DNA of 64,000 nt from Bacteroidaceae bacterium (GCA_017646665.1 JAGCMB010000009.1:1-64000), one strand, 5' to 3'. Shown: positions 8,940 through 18,803, counted from the stretch's first letter. The notes: generated from the sequence alone by a model not told the origin. Numbers and translations are program-made.

Positions 8940-10262
8940 ATGTTTGAAAATCTAAGCGAGCGTCTTGAACGCTCATTGAAAATACTCAAAGGAGAGGGTC
9001 GAATAACCGAAGTCAACGTAGCAGAAACGCTCAAGGACGTACGTAAGGCACTACTTGATGCCGACGTAAACTACAAAGTGGCAAAAACCTTCACCGACAC
9101 GGTAAAGAACAAAGCTATAGGTCAGAACGTGCTTACATCGCTGCATCCGAGCCAGCTGATGGTAAAAATCGTGCACGATGAACTCACCGCATTGATGGGT
9201 GGAGAAACAGCCGAAGTAAATTACGAAGGACATCCGGCCGTAATTCTTATGTCTGGTCTTCAGGGTAGCGGTAAGACAACATTCTCGTCAAAGCTTGCAA
9301 ACTACCTCAAGAAAAAGAAGAACCGCAACCCACTTTTGGTTGCTTGCGACGTTTACCGCCCGGCAGCCATTGACCAGCTGAAGGTTCTTGGTGAGGCAAT
9401 CGGTGTTCCTGTATACAGCGAGCCCGAGAGCAAAGACCCTGTTCAAATCGCACTCAACGCCATCAAGGAGGCTAAAGCCAAGAGCTATAACCTTGTCATC
9501 ATAGATACAGCTGGACGTTTGGCTGTCGACGAGGCGATGATGAACGAAATTGCAGCCATCAAAGAGGCTGTAAAACCCACTGAAACACTGTTTGTCGTTG
9601 ACTCAATGACCGGTCAGGACGCTGTCAACACCGCCAAGGAGTTCAATGACCGTCTTGATTTCACAGGTGTCATCCTCACAAAGCTCGATGGTGACACACG
9701 TGGTGGTGCCGCACTCTCTATCCGCACCGTGGTTACAAAGCCTATCAAGTTCATCGGAACAGGCGAGAAGATGGAAGCGATTGACCAGTTCCACCCTAAC
9801 CGTATGGCCGACCGAATCCTTGGTATGGGCGACGTCGTTTCACTTGTTGAACGCGCACAGGAGCAGTTCGACGAAGAAGAGGCAAAGAAGCTACAGCGCA
9901 AACTTGCACGTAACCAATTCGACTTCAACGACTTCCTCACACAGATACAGCAAATCAAGAAGATGGGTAACATCAAGGACCTGATGGCAATGATTCCCGG
10001 CGTGGGCAAGGCTGTAAAGGACCTTGACATTGACGACAATGCATTCAAAGGTGTTGAAGCTATAATACAGTCAATGACTCCAAAAGAGCGTGCCAACCCG
10101 GACATCATCAACACATCACGCAAAGAGCGCATTGCACGCGGTAGTGGCACAACAATGCAGGATGTAAACCGCCTAATGAAGCAGTTTGAGCAGATACGCA
10201 AGACAATGAAGAGCTTTGCTGGTGGTAAAATGAGTAATATGATGTCAAAATTCAAGTTCTAA
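8940..10262 (+). CDS. ffh: Signal recognition particle GTPase Ffh
   Basis: Ffh is the protein part of the SRP; it binds 4.5S RNA and signal sequences and targets nascent membrane proteins to FtsY. The 440 residues contain the N domain, a G domain (P-loop GLQGSGKTTFSS near residue 105, DVYRPAAIDQL, DTAGR, TKLDGDTRGGAALS) and the methionine-rich M domain from about residue 300 to the end (MGNIKDLMAMIPG, MKSFAGGKMSNMMSKFKF). folD follows after 12 bp. No 4.5S RNA gene was seen in the window. Confidence 0.97.
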   Translation: MFENLSERLERSLKILKGEGRITEVNVAETLKDVRKALLDADVNYKVAKTFTDTVKNKAIGQNVLTSLHPSQLMVKIVHDELTALMGGETAEVNYEGHPAVILMSGLQGSGKTTFSSKLANYLKKKKNRNPLLVACDVYRPAAIDQLKVLGEAIGVPVYSEPESKDPVQIALNAIKEAKAKSYNLVIIDTAGRLAVDEAMMNEIAAIKEAVKPTETLFVVDSMTGQDAVNTAKEFNDRLDFTGVILTKLDGDTRGGAALSIRTVVTKPIKFIGTGEKMEAIDQFHPNRMADRILGMGDVVSLVERAQEQFDEEEAKKLQRKLARNQFDFNDFLTQIQQIKKMGNIKDLMAMIPGVGKAVKDLDIDDNAFKGVEAIIQSMTPKERANPDIINTSRKERIARGSGTTMQDVNRLMKQFEQIRKTMKSFAGGKMSNMMSKFKF

Positions 10263-10274
10263 AATATAATCATT

Positions 10275-11156
10275 ATGCAACTTATCGACGGTAAAGCCAT
10301 TGCTACACAGATAAAGAACGAGATAGCAGCCGAGGTTAATGAAATATTGGCAAACGGTGGCAAGCGCCCACATCTTGCCGCAATTCTTGTAGGCCACGAC
10401 GGAGGCAGTGAAACATACGTTGCCAGCAAGGTAAAGGCCTGCGAGGAGTGTGGTTTTACCTCAACCCTCATACGTTACGAAGCCGACATCACCGAAGAGG
10501 AGTTGCTTGCAAAAGTTGAGGAACTGAACAACGATGCCGATATTGACGGCTTCATTGTCCAACTACCACTGCCCAAGCACATTGACGAGCAAAAGGTTAC
10601 CGAAGCAATAGACTACCGCAAGGATGTTGACGGTTTTCACCCCGTGAATGCCGGCCGACTTGCCATTGGATTGCCCTGTTTCCTATCGGCAACACCCAAC
10701 GGCATAATGGAACTATTACGTCGATACAATATTGATACTAAAGGGAAAAAATGCGTTGTCCTGGGACGAAGCAACATTGTTGGAAAGCCAATGGCAAACC
10801 TGATGATGCAAAAGAGCATCCCCGGGGATGCAACGGTAACAGTCTGCCACAGCCACACACAGAATATCGCCGAAGAGTGCAGGCAGGCAGACATCATAAT
10901 TGCCGCACTCGGACAGCCACACTTCCTCAAGGCCGAAATGGTCAAGGAGGGTGCTGTTGTCATTGATGTAGGCACGACACGTGTTCCCGACGCGACACGC
11001 AAGAGCGGATTCCGCCTGTGCGGTGACGTCGACTTTGAGAACGTTGCTCCAAAATGTTCATTCATCACCCCGGTCCCCGGTGGCGTTGGCCCTATGACCA
11101 TCGTGTCACTTATGAAAAACACTTTGCTCGCAGGCAAGCGCGCCATCTACAAATGA
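10275..11156 (+). CDS. folD: Bifunctional methylenetetrahydrofolate dehydrogenase/cyclohydrolase
   Basis: Converts 5,10-methylene-THF to 10-formyl-THF through the methenyl form, using NADP. It is 293 residues, the usual size. The catalytic pair Y48/K52 lies in [21 protein letters not shown], the Rossmann loop [16 protein letters not shown] and the C-terminal [11 protein letters not shown] are all present. Its stop overlaps the start of the next gene (ATGA), pointing to translational coupling with the CapA-like protein. Confidence 0.97.
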   Translation: MQLIDGKAIATQIKNEIAAEVNEILANGGKRPHLAAILVGHDGGSETYVASKVKACEECGFTSTLIRYEADITEEELLAKVEELNNDADIDGFIVQLPLPKHIDEQKVTEAIDYRKDVDGFHPVNAGRLAIGLPCFLSATPNGIMELLRRYNIDTKGKKCVVLGRSNIVGKPMANLMMQKSIPGDATVTVCHSHTQNIAEECRQADIIIAALGQPHFLKAEMVKEGAVVIDVGTTRVPDATRKSGFRLCGDVDFENVAPKCSFITPVPGGVGPMTIVSLMKNTLLAGKRAIYK

Positions 11157-12283
11157 GGCACACACTCACAACAATCTTGAGGATAGTGTTCTTTGGCACA
11201 CTGCCACTGCTTTTGGCGGCGCAAACAATACCAACGCCAACGCAGCAGCTCGACCTGCTATTTGCTGGTGACATAATGCAACACGAGACACAGCTCAATA
11301 TGGCAAGGCAGGAGAATGGAGAATACAGTTTCTCATACAGTTTCAGACATATAAGCAACATTGTAAAAAGTGCAGACATATCCATTGCAAATCTTGAAAC
11401 CACAATAGGCGCAAGTGGATATAGCGGTTATCCGTCGTTCTGCGCGCCCGACAGTTTTCTCTACGCAGTAAAAGACGCCGGTTTCAATGTTCTGTTATAT
11501 GCCAATAACCATTGCCTCGACAAAGGCAAGCGCGGAGCACTATACACGCTCGACCTGCTCGACTCACTGCAGATAGCGCATTGTGGAGTGTATCGCGACA
11601 GCAGGGAACGCGAAGAGAAATACCCTCTTATAATTGAACGGAAAGGGGTGCGGGTGGCTATACTCAACTACACATACGGCACAAACGGCAGAGAGGTTCC
11701 AGCTCCAATGATTGTAAACCTCATTGACAAGGAGGTTATGGCACGTGACATTCAGGCCGCCAAGGAGAAAAAACCAGACGCCATCATAGCCTGCATGCAC
11801 TGGGGCGACGAATATGTCAGCCTTCCACCAAGACATATAAAGGAGTTGAGCGACTGGCTCATTGAACAGGGAGTAAATCACATAATAGGCAATCACCCTC
11901 ACGTTATACAACCCATTGAAATGCGTGAGAACAAGAACACCCCCGACAGACATCTTGTGGTCTACTCCACCGGCAACCTTGTTTCCAATATGTCACTACG
12001 CCGCACGGATGGTGGCATAATGGTCGCAATGAGCCTAAAGAAAATCCTCAACTACACACGACCGGCAAATGTGGGTTACCTTTTTACCTGGATTGCGCCA
12101 AAGAGCAACGACGGCAAACGGGATTTCACAATATACCCGGCTGCGACGACGTGTATTACAGATTGGGATTATGCCGAGCAGAAACGGCAACAGTTCTTAA
12201 ACGACAGCCGCACTCTATTCAACAAGTACAACAAAGGGGAAATAAAAGAATTCTCAATTGACAGCGTGTTTATCACTCGATAA
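11153..12283 (+). CDS. CapA-family metallophosphatase-like protein
   Basis: The ATG at 11153 overlaps the folD stop and is followed by a signal peptide (residues 1 to ~22), so I place the start there. The 376-residue protein shows the CapA/PgsA fold: [10 protein letters not shown] at the front, [27 protein letters not shown], and [10 protein letters not shown] near the middle. These are the metal-binding residues of the calcineurin-like superfamily. CapA proteins are linked to poly-gamma-glutamate capsules in Bacillus, but in Bacteroidota they occur widely without pgsBC. No such genes are here, so the substrate is unknown. The last 11 bp overlap the 3' end of the convergent DUF3256 gene, leaving no room for a terminator. 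Confidence 0.85.
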   Translation: MRHTLTTILRIVFFGTLPLLLAAQTIPTPTQQLDLLFAGDIMQHETQLNMARQENGEYSFSYSFRHISNIVKSADISIANLETTIGASGYSGYPSFCAPDSFLYAVKDAGFNVLLYANNHCLDKGKRGALYTLDLLDSLQIAHCGVYRDSREREEKYPLIIERKGVRVAILNYTYGTNGREVPAPMIVNLIDKEVMARDIQAAKEKKPDAIIACMHWGDEYVSLPPRHIKELSDWLIEQGVNHIIGNHPHVIQPIEMRENKNTPDRHLVVYSTGNLVSNMSLRRTDGGIMVAMSLKKILNYTRPANVGYLFTWIAPKSNDGKRDFTIYPAATTCITDWDYAEQKRQQFLNDSRTLFNKYNKGEIKEFSIDSVFITR

Positions 12284-12887
12284 CAAAACGCTCACCATTC
12301 CAACGATATTCCAACTTACGAAGCAAGGGCGCCACAGTCTTGGCATCATCGGTGTTCATATACGACGGCATTGTATATTCCGCGACAAGTGTGTTTTCAT
12401 CGGCCGAGAGCGTGAGTGCAACCAGATAGATATCGCATACATCTATGTATTCATCGGCTGCAGATGGCGAGGTGAAAAAATCCTTGATTGATGGAAATTG
12501 AAATCTATCGCCGGCATTGAGTAAATTCCACGACCTGTCATAGAAATATATACGGCTATCGGCAGCCTCGGCTTTAACAGTTTTCACAACACACATTACG
12601 GTGTCGTCTTGAGCAGGCAACAGTTTGAGTTGCATAGTAGACGAAGCCGTTGTCGCAAGTTTCAAATAATCATCGTCAAATTCATTGAGAACACTCACGC
12701 CATCTAGTCTATTACGAACCTCTGCTTTCATACCGGCTTCTACAAAATCAACCAAATCGGCACGACAGTTCTTTGTCAACAACGGGAACACCCATTCCGG
12801 CGCATCCAAGAAAACTGCACGCATATTCTGGGCAGACACACACAATGCTGCACAAACGAAGGATAATATCAGGAGTAACTTTTTCAT
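12273..12887 (-). CDS. DUF3256-type secreted protein
   Basis: A 204-residue protein with a cleavable signal peptide (MKKLLLILSFVCAALCVSAQ). The mature start contains the features I associate with Bacteroidota DUF3256: a short segment ending in PLLTKNCRADLVDFVE, then a beta-rich region with DDDYLKLATTASSTMQL. No enzymatic motif is seen. It follows the EamA transporter with a 4-bp ATGA overlap, and its end overlaps the convergent CapA-like gene by 11 bp. Function is unknown; probably periplasmic or outer-membrane associated. Confidence 0.75.
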   Translation of the reverse strand: MKKLLLILSFVCAALCVSAQNMRAVFLDAPEWVFPLLTKNCRADLVDFVEAGMKAEVRNRLDGVSVLNEFDDDYLKLATTASSTMQLKLLPAQDDTVMCVVKTVKAEAADSRIYFYDRSWNLLNAGDRFQFPSIKDFFTSPSAADEYIDVCDIYLVALTLSADENTLVAEYTMPSYMNTDDAKTVAPLLRKLEYRWNGERFVIE

Positions 12888-13780
12888 CTTGAGCCCAAAT
12901 ATAGGAAAAACAATCCAAGCAATATTAACAACACATCAAAAGCCTTGCGTTTGAGATTCTTTTCGTGCAGCAGTAATGCGCCGAACACAAACGAAACGAC
13001 AACGCTTCCACGTCTAATCATAGACACTACAGCAATGAGAGCACCCTCCTGTGCCAACGCTGTAAAATAACAGAAATCGGCCAAACCAAGAAAAAGCGAA
13101 ATCATTGGTATAGACCAACGCCAAATAAACCTACGACTGCGCTGCGTGGGGTTCAGCATATTCATCACTGTTATTATGACGCCCATCAGCACACATTGAT
13201 ATATGTTAAACCACGACTGCACAACGATGGGTTCTATGGAGCGCATTAGGTATTTATCGTACAATGCACTCACCGCGCCAAACAGAGCCGCAAAAGCCAC
13301 GAACGTTACCCAACGGTTGTTTACGAAGTCAATACCCTCACGCTTGCCACTGCGGCTGAGCAGAAAAACAGGAACAATAGCTATTATCACGCCAATCCAT
13401 TGGTAGACATTCAATGATTCGCCAAAGAGGAACAACGCGCCAAGCAACACAAGAACCGGACGGGTCGACTGTATTGGAGAAACAATGGTTATTGGCAGAT
13501 GTTTTATACCTATGTAGCCACAAAGCCACGAAGATAGCACAATAACCGCCTTGAGGAGCAGCAACAGATGCGTTTCTAAATCTATAGAAGGGACAAACAG
13601 TTGCCCCGAGGTTATCGTTCCTGTCTGCGACAATAATATAAAAGGAGCAAATAGCAACGACGAGAAAAAGGTATTGAGGAAGAGCACCGCCAGCACGGAG
13701 TTATCCTTCAAAGAGACCTTTTTAAAGAAATCATAGCAGCCAAGCAGTGCTGCCGACATAAAAGCAAGCAGCGCCCACAT
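12884..13780 (-). CDS. EamA/DMT-family transporter
   Basis: An inner-membrane protein of 298 residues with about ten hydrophobic helices in two EamA-like halves. Examples are MWALLAFMSAALLGCYDFFK at the start and VSFVFGALLLHEK toward the end. Sequences such as TIVSPIQSTRPVLVLLGALFLFGE are typical of drug/metabolite transporters. The substrate cannot be read from sequence. The start ATG at 13780 shares one base with the truA stop (TGATG); a GTG one codon upstream is possible. It is translationally coupled at both ends, with truA before and DUF3256 after. Confidence 0.85.
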   Translation of the reverse strand: MWALLAFMSAALLGCYDFFKKVSLKDNSVLAVLFLNTFFSSLLFAPFILLSQTGTITSGQLFVPSIDLETHLLLLLKAVIVLSSWLCGYIGIKHLPITIVSPIQSTRPVLVLLGALFLFGESLNVYQWIGVIIAIVPVFLLSRSGKREGIDFVNNRWVTFVAFAALFGAVSALYDKYLMRSIEPIVVQSWFNIYQCVLMGVIITVMNMLNPTQRSRRFIWRWSIPMISLFLGLADFCYFTALAQEGALIAVVSMIRRGSVVVSFVFGALLLHEKNLKRKAFDVLLILLGLFFLYLGSR

Positions 13781-14532
13781 CACAGATAAATATCATTAGA
13801 ATATTTCACATCGACAAGGAAAAGAGCTTCGCCCATCGCAGAGTCGCCGGCCTCACCACGTGCCTTATTCTCAATAACATCGCGGAACCCGTCAATACTC
13901 ATCTTGCCACGTCCTACAAGCAACAACGTACCTACAATTGCACGCACCATATTACGAAGGAAACGGTCGGCTTCAATCTCAAAGACCCATTCATTACCAC
14001 CCACATTATGCCAAGCCGCGTATGTAATCTTGCAGTTGTTGGTCTTCACATCGGTGTGGAGCTTGCTGAAACTGGTAAAATCGGTATATTCATACAGCAG
14101 TTCGGCAGCACGATTCATCGCATCAAAATCTATTCCGGGTGCAACCCTCAAGGCATAACGACGTGCAAAAGGTGACTTTGCAGTAACAACGCGGTAACGA
14201 TAACGGCGCGATACAGCATCAAAACGCGCGTGAGCATCGTCGCGCACACGCTTTATTTCACTCACAGCAATGTCAGGCGGCAAAATTTTATTGAGCTTAT
14301 ATATCAGTTGCTGCACATCGACAGATTCCGGCAGATTGGCGTGCGCAACCATACACTCCGCATTGACACCGGTATCGGTACGACCTGCGCCTACAACGGG
14401 AACAGGCACACGCAACAAGGTTGCCAAAGCCTCCTCAAGCACTTGCTGAACGGTGACAGCATTTGGCTGAACCTGCCAACCGTGATAGGCCGCTCCATCG
14501 TAAGAGAAGAATATGAAATAGCGATTTGTCAT
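13780..14532 (-). CDS. truA: tRNA pseudouridine(38-40) synthase
   Basis: Makes pseudouridine at positions 38-40 of the tRNA anticodon arm. From the ATG at 14532 (MTNRYFIFFSYDGAAYHGWQ) it is 250 residues, as expected. The catalytic aspartate is D53 in GAGRTDTGVNAE. HDDAHARFDAVSRRYRY-like and FLRNMVRAIVGTLLLVGRG segments mark the C-terminal half. The start overlaps the rsmE stop by ATGA. An alternative start ten codons upstream exists but would lie inside rsmE. Confidence 0.95.
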   Translation of the reverse strand: MTNRYFIFFSYDGAAYHGWQVQPNAVTVQQVLEEALATLLRVPVPVVGAGRTDTGVNAECMVAHANLPESVDVQQLIYKLNKILPPDIAVSEIKRVRDDAHARFDAVSRRYRYRVVTAKSPFARRYALRVAPGIDFDAMNRAAELLYEYTDFTSFSKLHTDVKTNNCKITYAAWHNVGGNEWVFEIEADRFLRNMVRAIVGTLLLVGRGKMSIDGFRDVIENKARGEAGDSAMGEALFLVDVKYSNDIYL

Positions 14533-15230
14533 ATTTCGTTTTTCAGTATATATGTATGACACGCCACAAGTGCCGCTGTTTCGGTGCGTAAACGCGAACT
14601 GCCAAGACTGATAGGCTTACAACCTGCTTTTACGGCAAGTTCAACCTCCTCGGGACTAAAATCACCTTCGGGACCGATAAGTATAGTCGCATCCTCGCCT
14701 GGAATGATAACATCCTTAAAGAGTACCCGTTCGCTATCATAGCAGTGTGCAATATATTTTGCTCCAGGATGCTCCAGGGAAACGAATTTCTTGAAATCCA
14801 TCATATCACCGACAGTCGGTTTGCTATATTTAAGCGACTGTTTCATTGCCGACACGACAATGCGTTCTACACGTTCGGGCTTGATTACCTTGCGCTCCGA
14901 GAAACGGCAATTCAGGAAAGTTATGGCATCGAGCCCTATCTCGGTTGCCTTTTCAGCAAACCACTCTATCCTATCCATATTCTTGGTGGGAGCAATGGCT
15001 ATATGCACATTGCCATTCCAATTCTTGGGTTTTGCAAAGGGTGTGCAAGGTTCAACATAACAATGCTTTCCTGCAATTGAAGCTATTGATGTCCTATATA
15101 AATTCCCCTTTCCATCTGTTATCTCAAGTCCACTACCGACAGTAAGGCGCAGTACACGTAGAGCGTGAGCAGCCTCCTCTTCGGAGAGTTTCCACGTACT
15201 CGCTATGTCGGGTACATAAAATAGTGCCAT
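14529..15230 (-). CDS. rsmE: 16S rRNA m3U1498 methyltransferase
   Basis: SPOUT-class SAM-dependent enzyme that methylates N3 of U1498 in 16S rRNA. The 233 residues comprise an N-terminal PUA-like part (MALFYVPDIASTWKLSEEEA, HALRVLRLTVG) and the C-terminal knot with TILIGPEGDFSPEEVELA and SLGSSRLRTETAALVA. It follows the BFN-domain gene by 4 bp and overlaps truA by 4 bp, so the genes from 17084 to 12273 are probably one transcription unit. Confidence 0.93.
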   Translation of the reverse strand: MALFYVPDIASTWKLSEEEAAHALRVLRLTVGSGLEITDGKGNLYRTSIASIAGKHCYVEPCTPFAKPKNWNGNVHIAIAPTKNMDRIEWFAEKATEIGLDAITFLNCRFSERKVIKPERVERIVVSAMKQSLKYSKPTVGDMMDFKKFVSLEHPGAKYIAHCYDSERVLFKDVIIPGEDATILIGPEGDFSPEEVELAVKAGCKPISLGSSRLRTETAALVACHTYILKNEI

Positions 15231-15234
15231 AGAA

Positions 15235-15822
15235 TTATTTGTTGGTGTCTGTATTATTGCAACACGCGCTATTCTGTGCAGCGTGTCTTGCTTCTATCTC
15301 CTCTTTAAGTTTGTGTGCAAGTTCATAATTCTCGACCTTTACAGCATTTTCAATCGCTACTCTGAGAGTAGCTTCATCGGCAGCTGTTATGGGAATGGAA
15401 AATGCACCATTTTGCTCATCGCGTATACACATACGCGAAAGCAGTTCATCATCAATGAATATAGGTGCTCCGGAGCGCAAAGCAATTGCAATGGCATCGC
15501 TTGTACGGGAATCGATGAAATGCTCCTCGTCGTCCTTCACGTAGCACAACTGTGAGCAGAATGTACCATCACTAATGTTGTTGATTAGAACATATTGCAA
15601 TACAATGCCAAAAGCAGAAGTTATGCCACCAAAGAGGTCGTGTGTGAGCGGACGGTCGGTTTTTATATCGCGTAGGGCGAAGGCAATCGACTGTGCCTCG
15701 AGAAATCCCAAAGCCACAATTATCTTGCGCAGACCCTGTTTCTCACTTAACAGCAAAACGTGAGCACGATGGTCCGAGGCCTTCGACATTATATCCGTTA
15801 CAACAAGCTCAACCATACACAT
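15235..15822 (-). CDS. Bifunctional-nuclease (DUF151) domain protein with UVR-like tail
   Basis: A 195-residue cytoplasmic protein. The first ~135 residues form a BFN/DUF151 domain (VLLLSEKQGLRKIIVALGF, AQSIAFAL, DSRTSDAIAIALRSGAPIF). Residues ~160-180 (NYELAHKLKEEIEARHAA) look like a UVR motif, the coiled segment by which UvrB and UvrC interact. The combination is common in Bacteroidota. Nuclease activity is reported for a plant member, but the bacterial role is unclear. The start ATG at 15822 overlaps the transporter stop by one base; MVEL at 15816 is an alternative. The end carries a CC pair and a polar tail. Confidence 0.85.
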   Translation of the reverse strand: MCMVELVVTDIMSKASDHRAHVLLLSEKQGLRKIIVALGFLEAQSIAFALRDIKTDRPLTHDLFGGITSAFGIVLQYVLINNISDGTFCSQLCYVKDDEEHFIDSRTSDAIAIALRSGAPIFIDDELLSRMCIRDEQNGAFSIPITAADEATLRVAIENAVKVENYELAHKLKEEIEARHAAQNSACCNNTDTNK

Positions 15823-17084
15823 TATGCACCCTTACCTTTTTTCTCCTTGAAAACCAATGCAAAAAGCACTGCAACAACCAAAGCATAACCGGCAAATACC
15901 AACCACGCTGTGGGCCAACCGGAGAAGTTCTCTTGATATGAGGTAAAGTAATTTACAACCTCCTGTGCCGCAATCACACCAATTGATGCACCAAGACCAT
16001 TGGTCATAAGCATGAACAATCCCTGTGCACTTGAACGCATATTCTCGGGAACCTCCTTATCTACAAACAATGAACCCGAAATATTGAAGAAATCAAATGC
16101 GACGCCATAGACAATCATAGATAGCACAAAGAGCAGAACGCCCGGCATTGCAGGGTCGCCCACAGCAAAGAAACCGAAACGGAACACCCATCCCAACATT
16201 GCTATCAACATAACAACCTTTATACCGAATCTTTTCAGGAAGAAAGGTATGAGCAGGATACAAAGTGTTTCAGATATCTGAGATAATGATATTAGCATAT
16301 TTGTATGCTCTACAGCAAATGTTCCAACATACTGCTCTATTTCACCAAATCCGTTTATAAACATATTTGCATATCCGTTTGACACCTGCAACGCTGCGCC
16401 AAGCAACATCGAGAAGATGAAAAACATTGCCATTCTCTTCTGTTTGAAGAGTTTGAAAGCATCAAGGCCGAATGCAGATGCAAGCGATTTTTTACCAGCC
16501 GACTTATTTACCGGGCAATTTGGCATTGTCAATGAATATACAGCCAATACAATACCCCATACAGCCGATGCAAGGAACTGTGAATAATCGTTCTGATAAC
16601 CGGCCAAATCAACAATCCACATTGATACAATGAAACCGACAGTACCGAATACTCTGATTGGAGGGAAAGCCTTTACAGTATCAAGGCCGGCCTTTGTCAA
16701 GACTGTATATGACACTGAATTTGAGAGTGCCAATGTAGGCATATAGAACGCTACACTGACGGTGTACGTCCAAAACAGGTCGTTAAAAGCAACGTCGACC
16801 CCTTTTGTCATTCCTATATATCCCGTAATACCCATAAACACCGCAGCAACTGCGTGACAGAAAGAGAGCATGCGCTGTGCCGGAACCCAACGGTCGGCAA
16901 TTATACCAATGAGAGCCGGCATAAAGATTGATACTATACCCTGTACCGAGTAAAACCAACCTATATCACTACCCATACCGGCATTACCAAGATAACGTCC
17001 CATTGAGGTCAAATAGGCACCCCAAACCGCAAACTGCAAAAAACTCAACACAATGAGTCTTGTCTTAATACTTGAATTCTGCAT
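15822..17084 (-). CDS. NupG-type nucleoside:H+ symporter (MFS)
   Basis: A 420-residue inner-membrane transporter with about 12 hydrophobic helices. The N-terminus (KTRLIVLSFLQFAVWGAYL, GRYLGNAGMGSDIGWFYSVQ) and the loop GIIADRWVPAQRML match the nucleoside H+ symporter branch of the major facilitator superfamily. It probably imports nucleosides, which fits cdd and hpt elsewhere in the window, but the substrate is inferred. It is the first gene of a coupled group (transporter-BFN-rsmE-truA-EamA-DUF3256). A Bacteroidota promoter lies about 35 bp upstream. Confidence 0.88.
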   Translation of the reverse strand: MQNSSIKTRLIVLSFLQFAVWGAYLTSMGRYLGNAGMGSDIGWFYSVQGIVSIFMPALIGIIADRWVPAQRMLSFCHAVAAVFMGITGYIGMTKGVDVAFNDLFWTYTVSVAFYMPTLALSNSVSYTVLTKAGLDTVKAFPPIRVFGTVGFIVSMWIVDLAGYQNDYSQFLASAVWGIVLAVYSLTMPNCPVNKSAGKKSLASAFGLDAFKLFKQKRMAMFFIFSMLLGAALQVSNGYANMFINGFGEIEQYVGTFAVEHTNMLISLSQISETLCILLIPFFLKRFGIKVVMLIAMLGWVFRFGFFAVGDPAMPGVLLFVLSMIVYGVAFDFFNISGSLFVDKEVPENMRSSAQGLFMLMTNGLGASIGVIAAQEVVNYFTSYQENFSGWPTAWLVFAGYALVVAVLFALVFKEKKGKGA

Positions 17085-17117
17085 ATTATATTATTTATAT
17101 TGTTTACTTCGTTGTCA

Positions 17118-17147
17118 CAAAATTACTTTATTATTCCAAATAACAAC
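17118..17147 (-). promoter_or_regulatory. Promoter of the nupG-like gene group
   Basis: On the minus strand TAATTTTG (17118-17125) matches TAnnTTTG exactly. A GTTG at 17144-17147, 18 bp upstream, stands in for the -33 TTTG. Confidence 0.5.
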
Positions 17148-17177
17148 ACATTGTTGTCTTTTATGTTCGCACAAGCT

Positions 17178-17468
17178 CTATCTGAAGACAATATCCGTTA
17201 TCACCTGTGCTTTCACATATTCGTTGAGCCTTGCAACAAGTGAGCGCCTGTTCATCAGCAATTCCTGTCGCAGCACCGAGGAGGTAACAGTGACAAAAAG
17301 TACCTGGTTATATATCTTCAAATCCTTTGTGTAGGTACATACAGCCTGCCCCAGCACTTTGGGCCAGGCATTTATCAGGCGATACTCGTTGAGCGGCGTT
17401 TCAAGCCCCTCTTCGCGACACATCACCCTTACCAGTTCTGCTATTGACTTTGTTTCACCACGCTTCAT
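17178..17468 (-). CDS. DUF721 (DciA-like) protein
   Basis: A 96-residue protein from MKRGETKSIAELVRVMCREE. I chose the ATG at 17468 because it overlaps the recF stop (ATGA); the frame remains open upstream into recF. The core (LINAWPKVLGQAVCTYTKDL, LFVTVTSSVLRQELLMNRRSL) fits the DUF721 family, whose proteobacterial members (DciA) interact with the replicative helicase. Its place directly after recF supports a replication role, but this is by family and context only. Confidence 0.82.
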   Translation of the reverse strand: MKRGETKSIAELVRVMCREEGLETPLNEYRLINAWPKVLGQAVCTYTKDLKIYNQVLFVTVTSSVLRQELLMNRRSLVARLNEYVKAQVITDIVFR

Positions 17469-18580
17469 ACCTTGCTCTTCTCTTTCAACAAATTGACACA
17501 ACCCTTCTCTACATCAAAGAGCCTGTACTCGCCTGTCACGTGTTCCAATATGCCATCGATATGCTCACGATTAACATCGGTAATGAATATCTGACCGAAA
17601 CCATCACCTGCTACAAGAGAAATTATCTGCTCTACTCTACGGCTGTCGAGCTTATCAAAAATGTCATCCAACAACAACAACGGCATTTCGCCACCCTTTG
17701 TACGGAGAAAATCATATTGGGCGAGCTTCAAAGACACAAGAAAAGTCTTGTTCTGCCCCTGAGAGCCTTCGCGCTTGAGCGGATAACCACCTAACTGCAT
17801 AACAAGTTCATCGCGATGTACGCCCTTTGAGGTGTGGCCAAGACGACGGTCATCACCCCTCGACGCACGCAAGAGTTCAAGCATATCGCCATCATTCAGA
17901 TGCGAGCGGTAGCTCAACGCGACCGTTTCGTTACCACCGGATATGGCATTGTGAAAGCGTGCAAAGATCGGAGTCAGTTCGTCAATAAAATTCCTGCGAC
18001 ACTTGTTTATAAACAGAGCCTCCTCGGCCATCATCTCCTCTATAAGCGACATCATATCGGCATCAGGCTCGCGTTCACCACGCAACAGTGCATTGCGCTG
18101 CTGCAAGGCACGATTATATCGTATCAGCGAGAGAAGATACTCCTTGTCGTACTGCGAAATTACCACATCCATAAAACGGCGACGCTCCTCGCTGCCTCCG
18201 GCAATGAGTTCATTGTCCGCAGGCGACACCATCACAAGTGGTACAGAGCCAATGTGGTCGGAAAGGCGTTCATACAATTTACCATCCTTTCGGAACTGTT
18301 TCTTGTCGCCACGTTTCAATGCACAGGACACCTCCTCTTCAAACCCACTATCGCTGCAATAGTTACCCTGTAGCATAAAAAACGGAGCCTCGTGCATTAT
18401 ATTCGACGAATCGGATGCATTCACCGCGCTCTTACAAAAAGAGAGGTAGTAGACAGCATCGAGCAGATTAGTCTTGCCCATGCCATTACTGCCTATAAAA
18501 CAGTTTATCTTTGAGGAGAAGTCAACATTCACCTCCATAAGATTTCTATAATTCAAAATTGATATACTGCGCAGTTCCAT
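17465..18580 (-). CDS. recF: DNA replication and repair protein RecF
   Basis: SMC-like ATPase that helps load RecA at gaps, with RecO and RecR. It is 371 residues. The Walker A loop is GSNGMGKTNLLDAVYYLSF near residue 33, the signature region TSKGVHRDELVMQLGG lies in the second half, and Walker B is LLLLDDIFDKLDSRR. It is followed, with overlap, by the DUF721 gene. In many bacteria recF lies next to dnaA; here dnaA is about 8 kb away on the other strand. Confidence 0.96.
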   Translation of the reverse strand: MELRSISILNYRNLMEVNVDFSSKINCFIGSNGMGKTNLLDAVYYLSFCKSAVNASDSSNIMHEAPFFMLQGNYCSDSGFEEEVSCALKRGDKKQFRKDGKLYERLSDHIGSVPLVMVSPADNELIAGGSEERRRFMDVVISQYDKEYLLSLIRYNRALQQRNALLRGEREPDADMMSLIEEMMAEEALFINKCRRNFIDELTPIFARFHNAISGGNETVALSYRSHLNDGDMLELLRASRGDDRRLGHTSKGVHRDELVMQLGGYPLKREGSQGQNKTFLVSLKLAQYDFLRTKGGEMPLLLLDDIFDKLDSRRVEQIISLVAGDGFGQIFITDVNREHIDGILEHVTGEYRLFDVEKGCVNLLKEKSKV

Positions 18581-18619
18581 ATTAACCTATCCGTCACTCA
18601 CTTTTTTTATTTTACATTG

Positions 18620-18627
18620 CAAATATA
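18620..18627 (-). promoter_or_regulatory. Promoter -7 box upstream of recF
   Basis: TATATTTG on the minus strand fits TAnnTTTG and lies 40 bp upstream of the recF start. No convincing TTTG is seen at the -33 distance. Confidence 0.45.
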
Positions 18628-18701
18628 CGCACAAACGGACAAGATAAGTTCATTTGACATAAAAAAAACCAATATAATTTTCAAGCTAACAATATTTTGT
18701 T

Positions 18702-18709
18702 TATTTTTG
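18702..18709 (+). promoter_or_regulatory. Promoter -7 box upstream of the TPR gene
   Basis: TATTTTTG on the plus strand fits TAnnTTTG and would give a leader of about 90 nt before the ATG at 18804. The -33 box is weak. It is divergent from the recF promoter about 75 bp away. Confidence 0.45.
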
Positions 18710-18803
18710 CGCATTGATAATGTACCCCAAAAGCAGCGACATTAAAATTTCTGTGTTGCCGGAGTTGAGGTCTAGACAACGAAATAAATAATAAAATATA
18801 ACT

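Noticed and set aside
9614..10255. 213-codon open frame antisense to ffh
   Set aside because: Mirror of a well-supported conserved gene; Arg/Ser/Leu-rich composition typical of antisense reading.
10637..11146. 169-codon open frame antisense to folD
   Set aside because: Covers the conserved folD active-site region on the other strand; no independent support.
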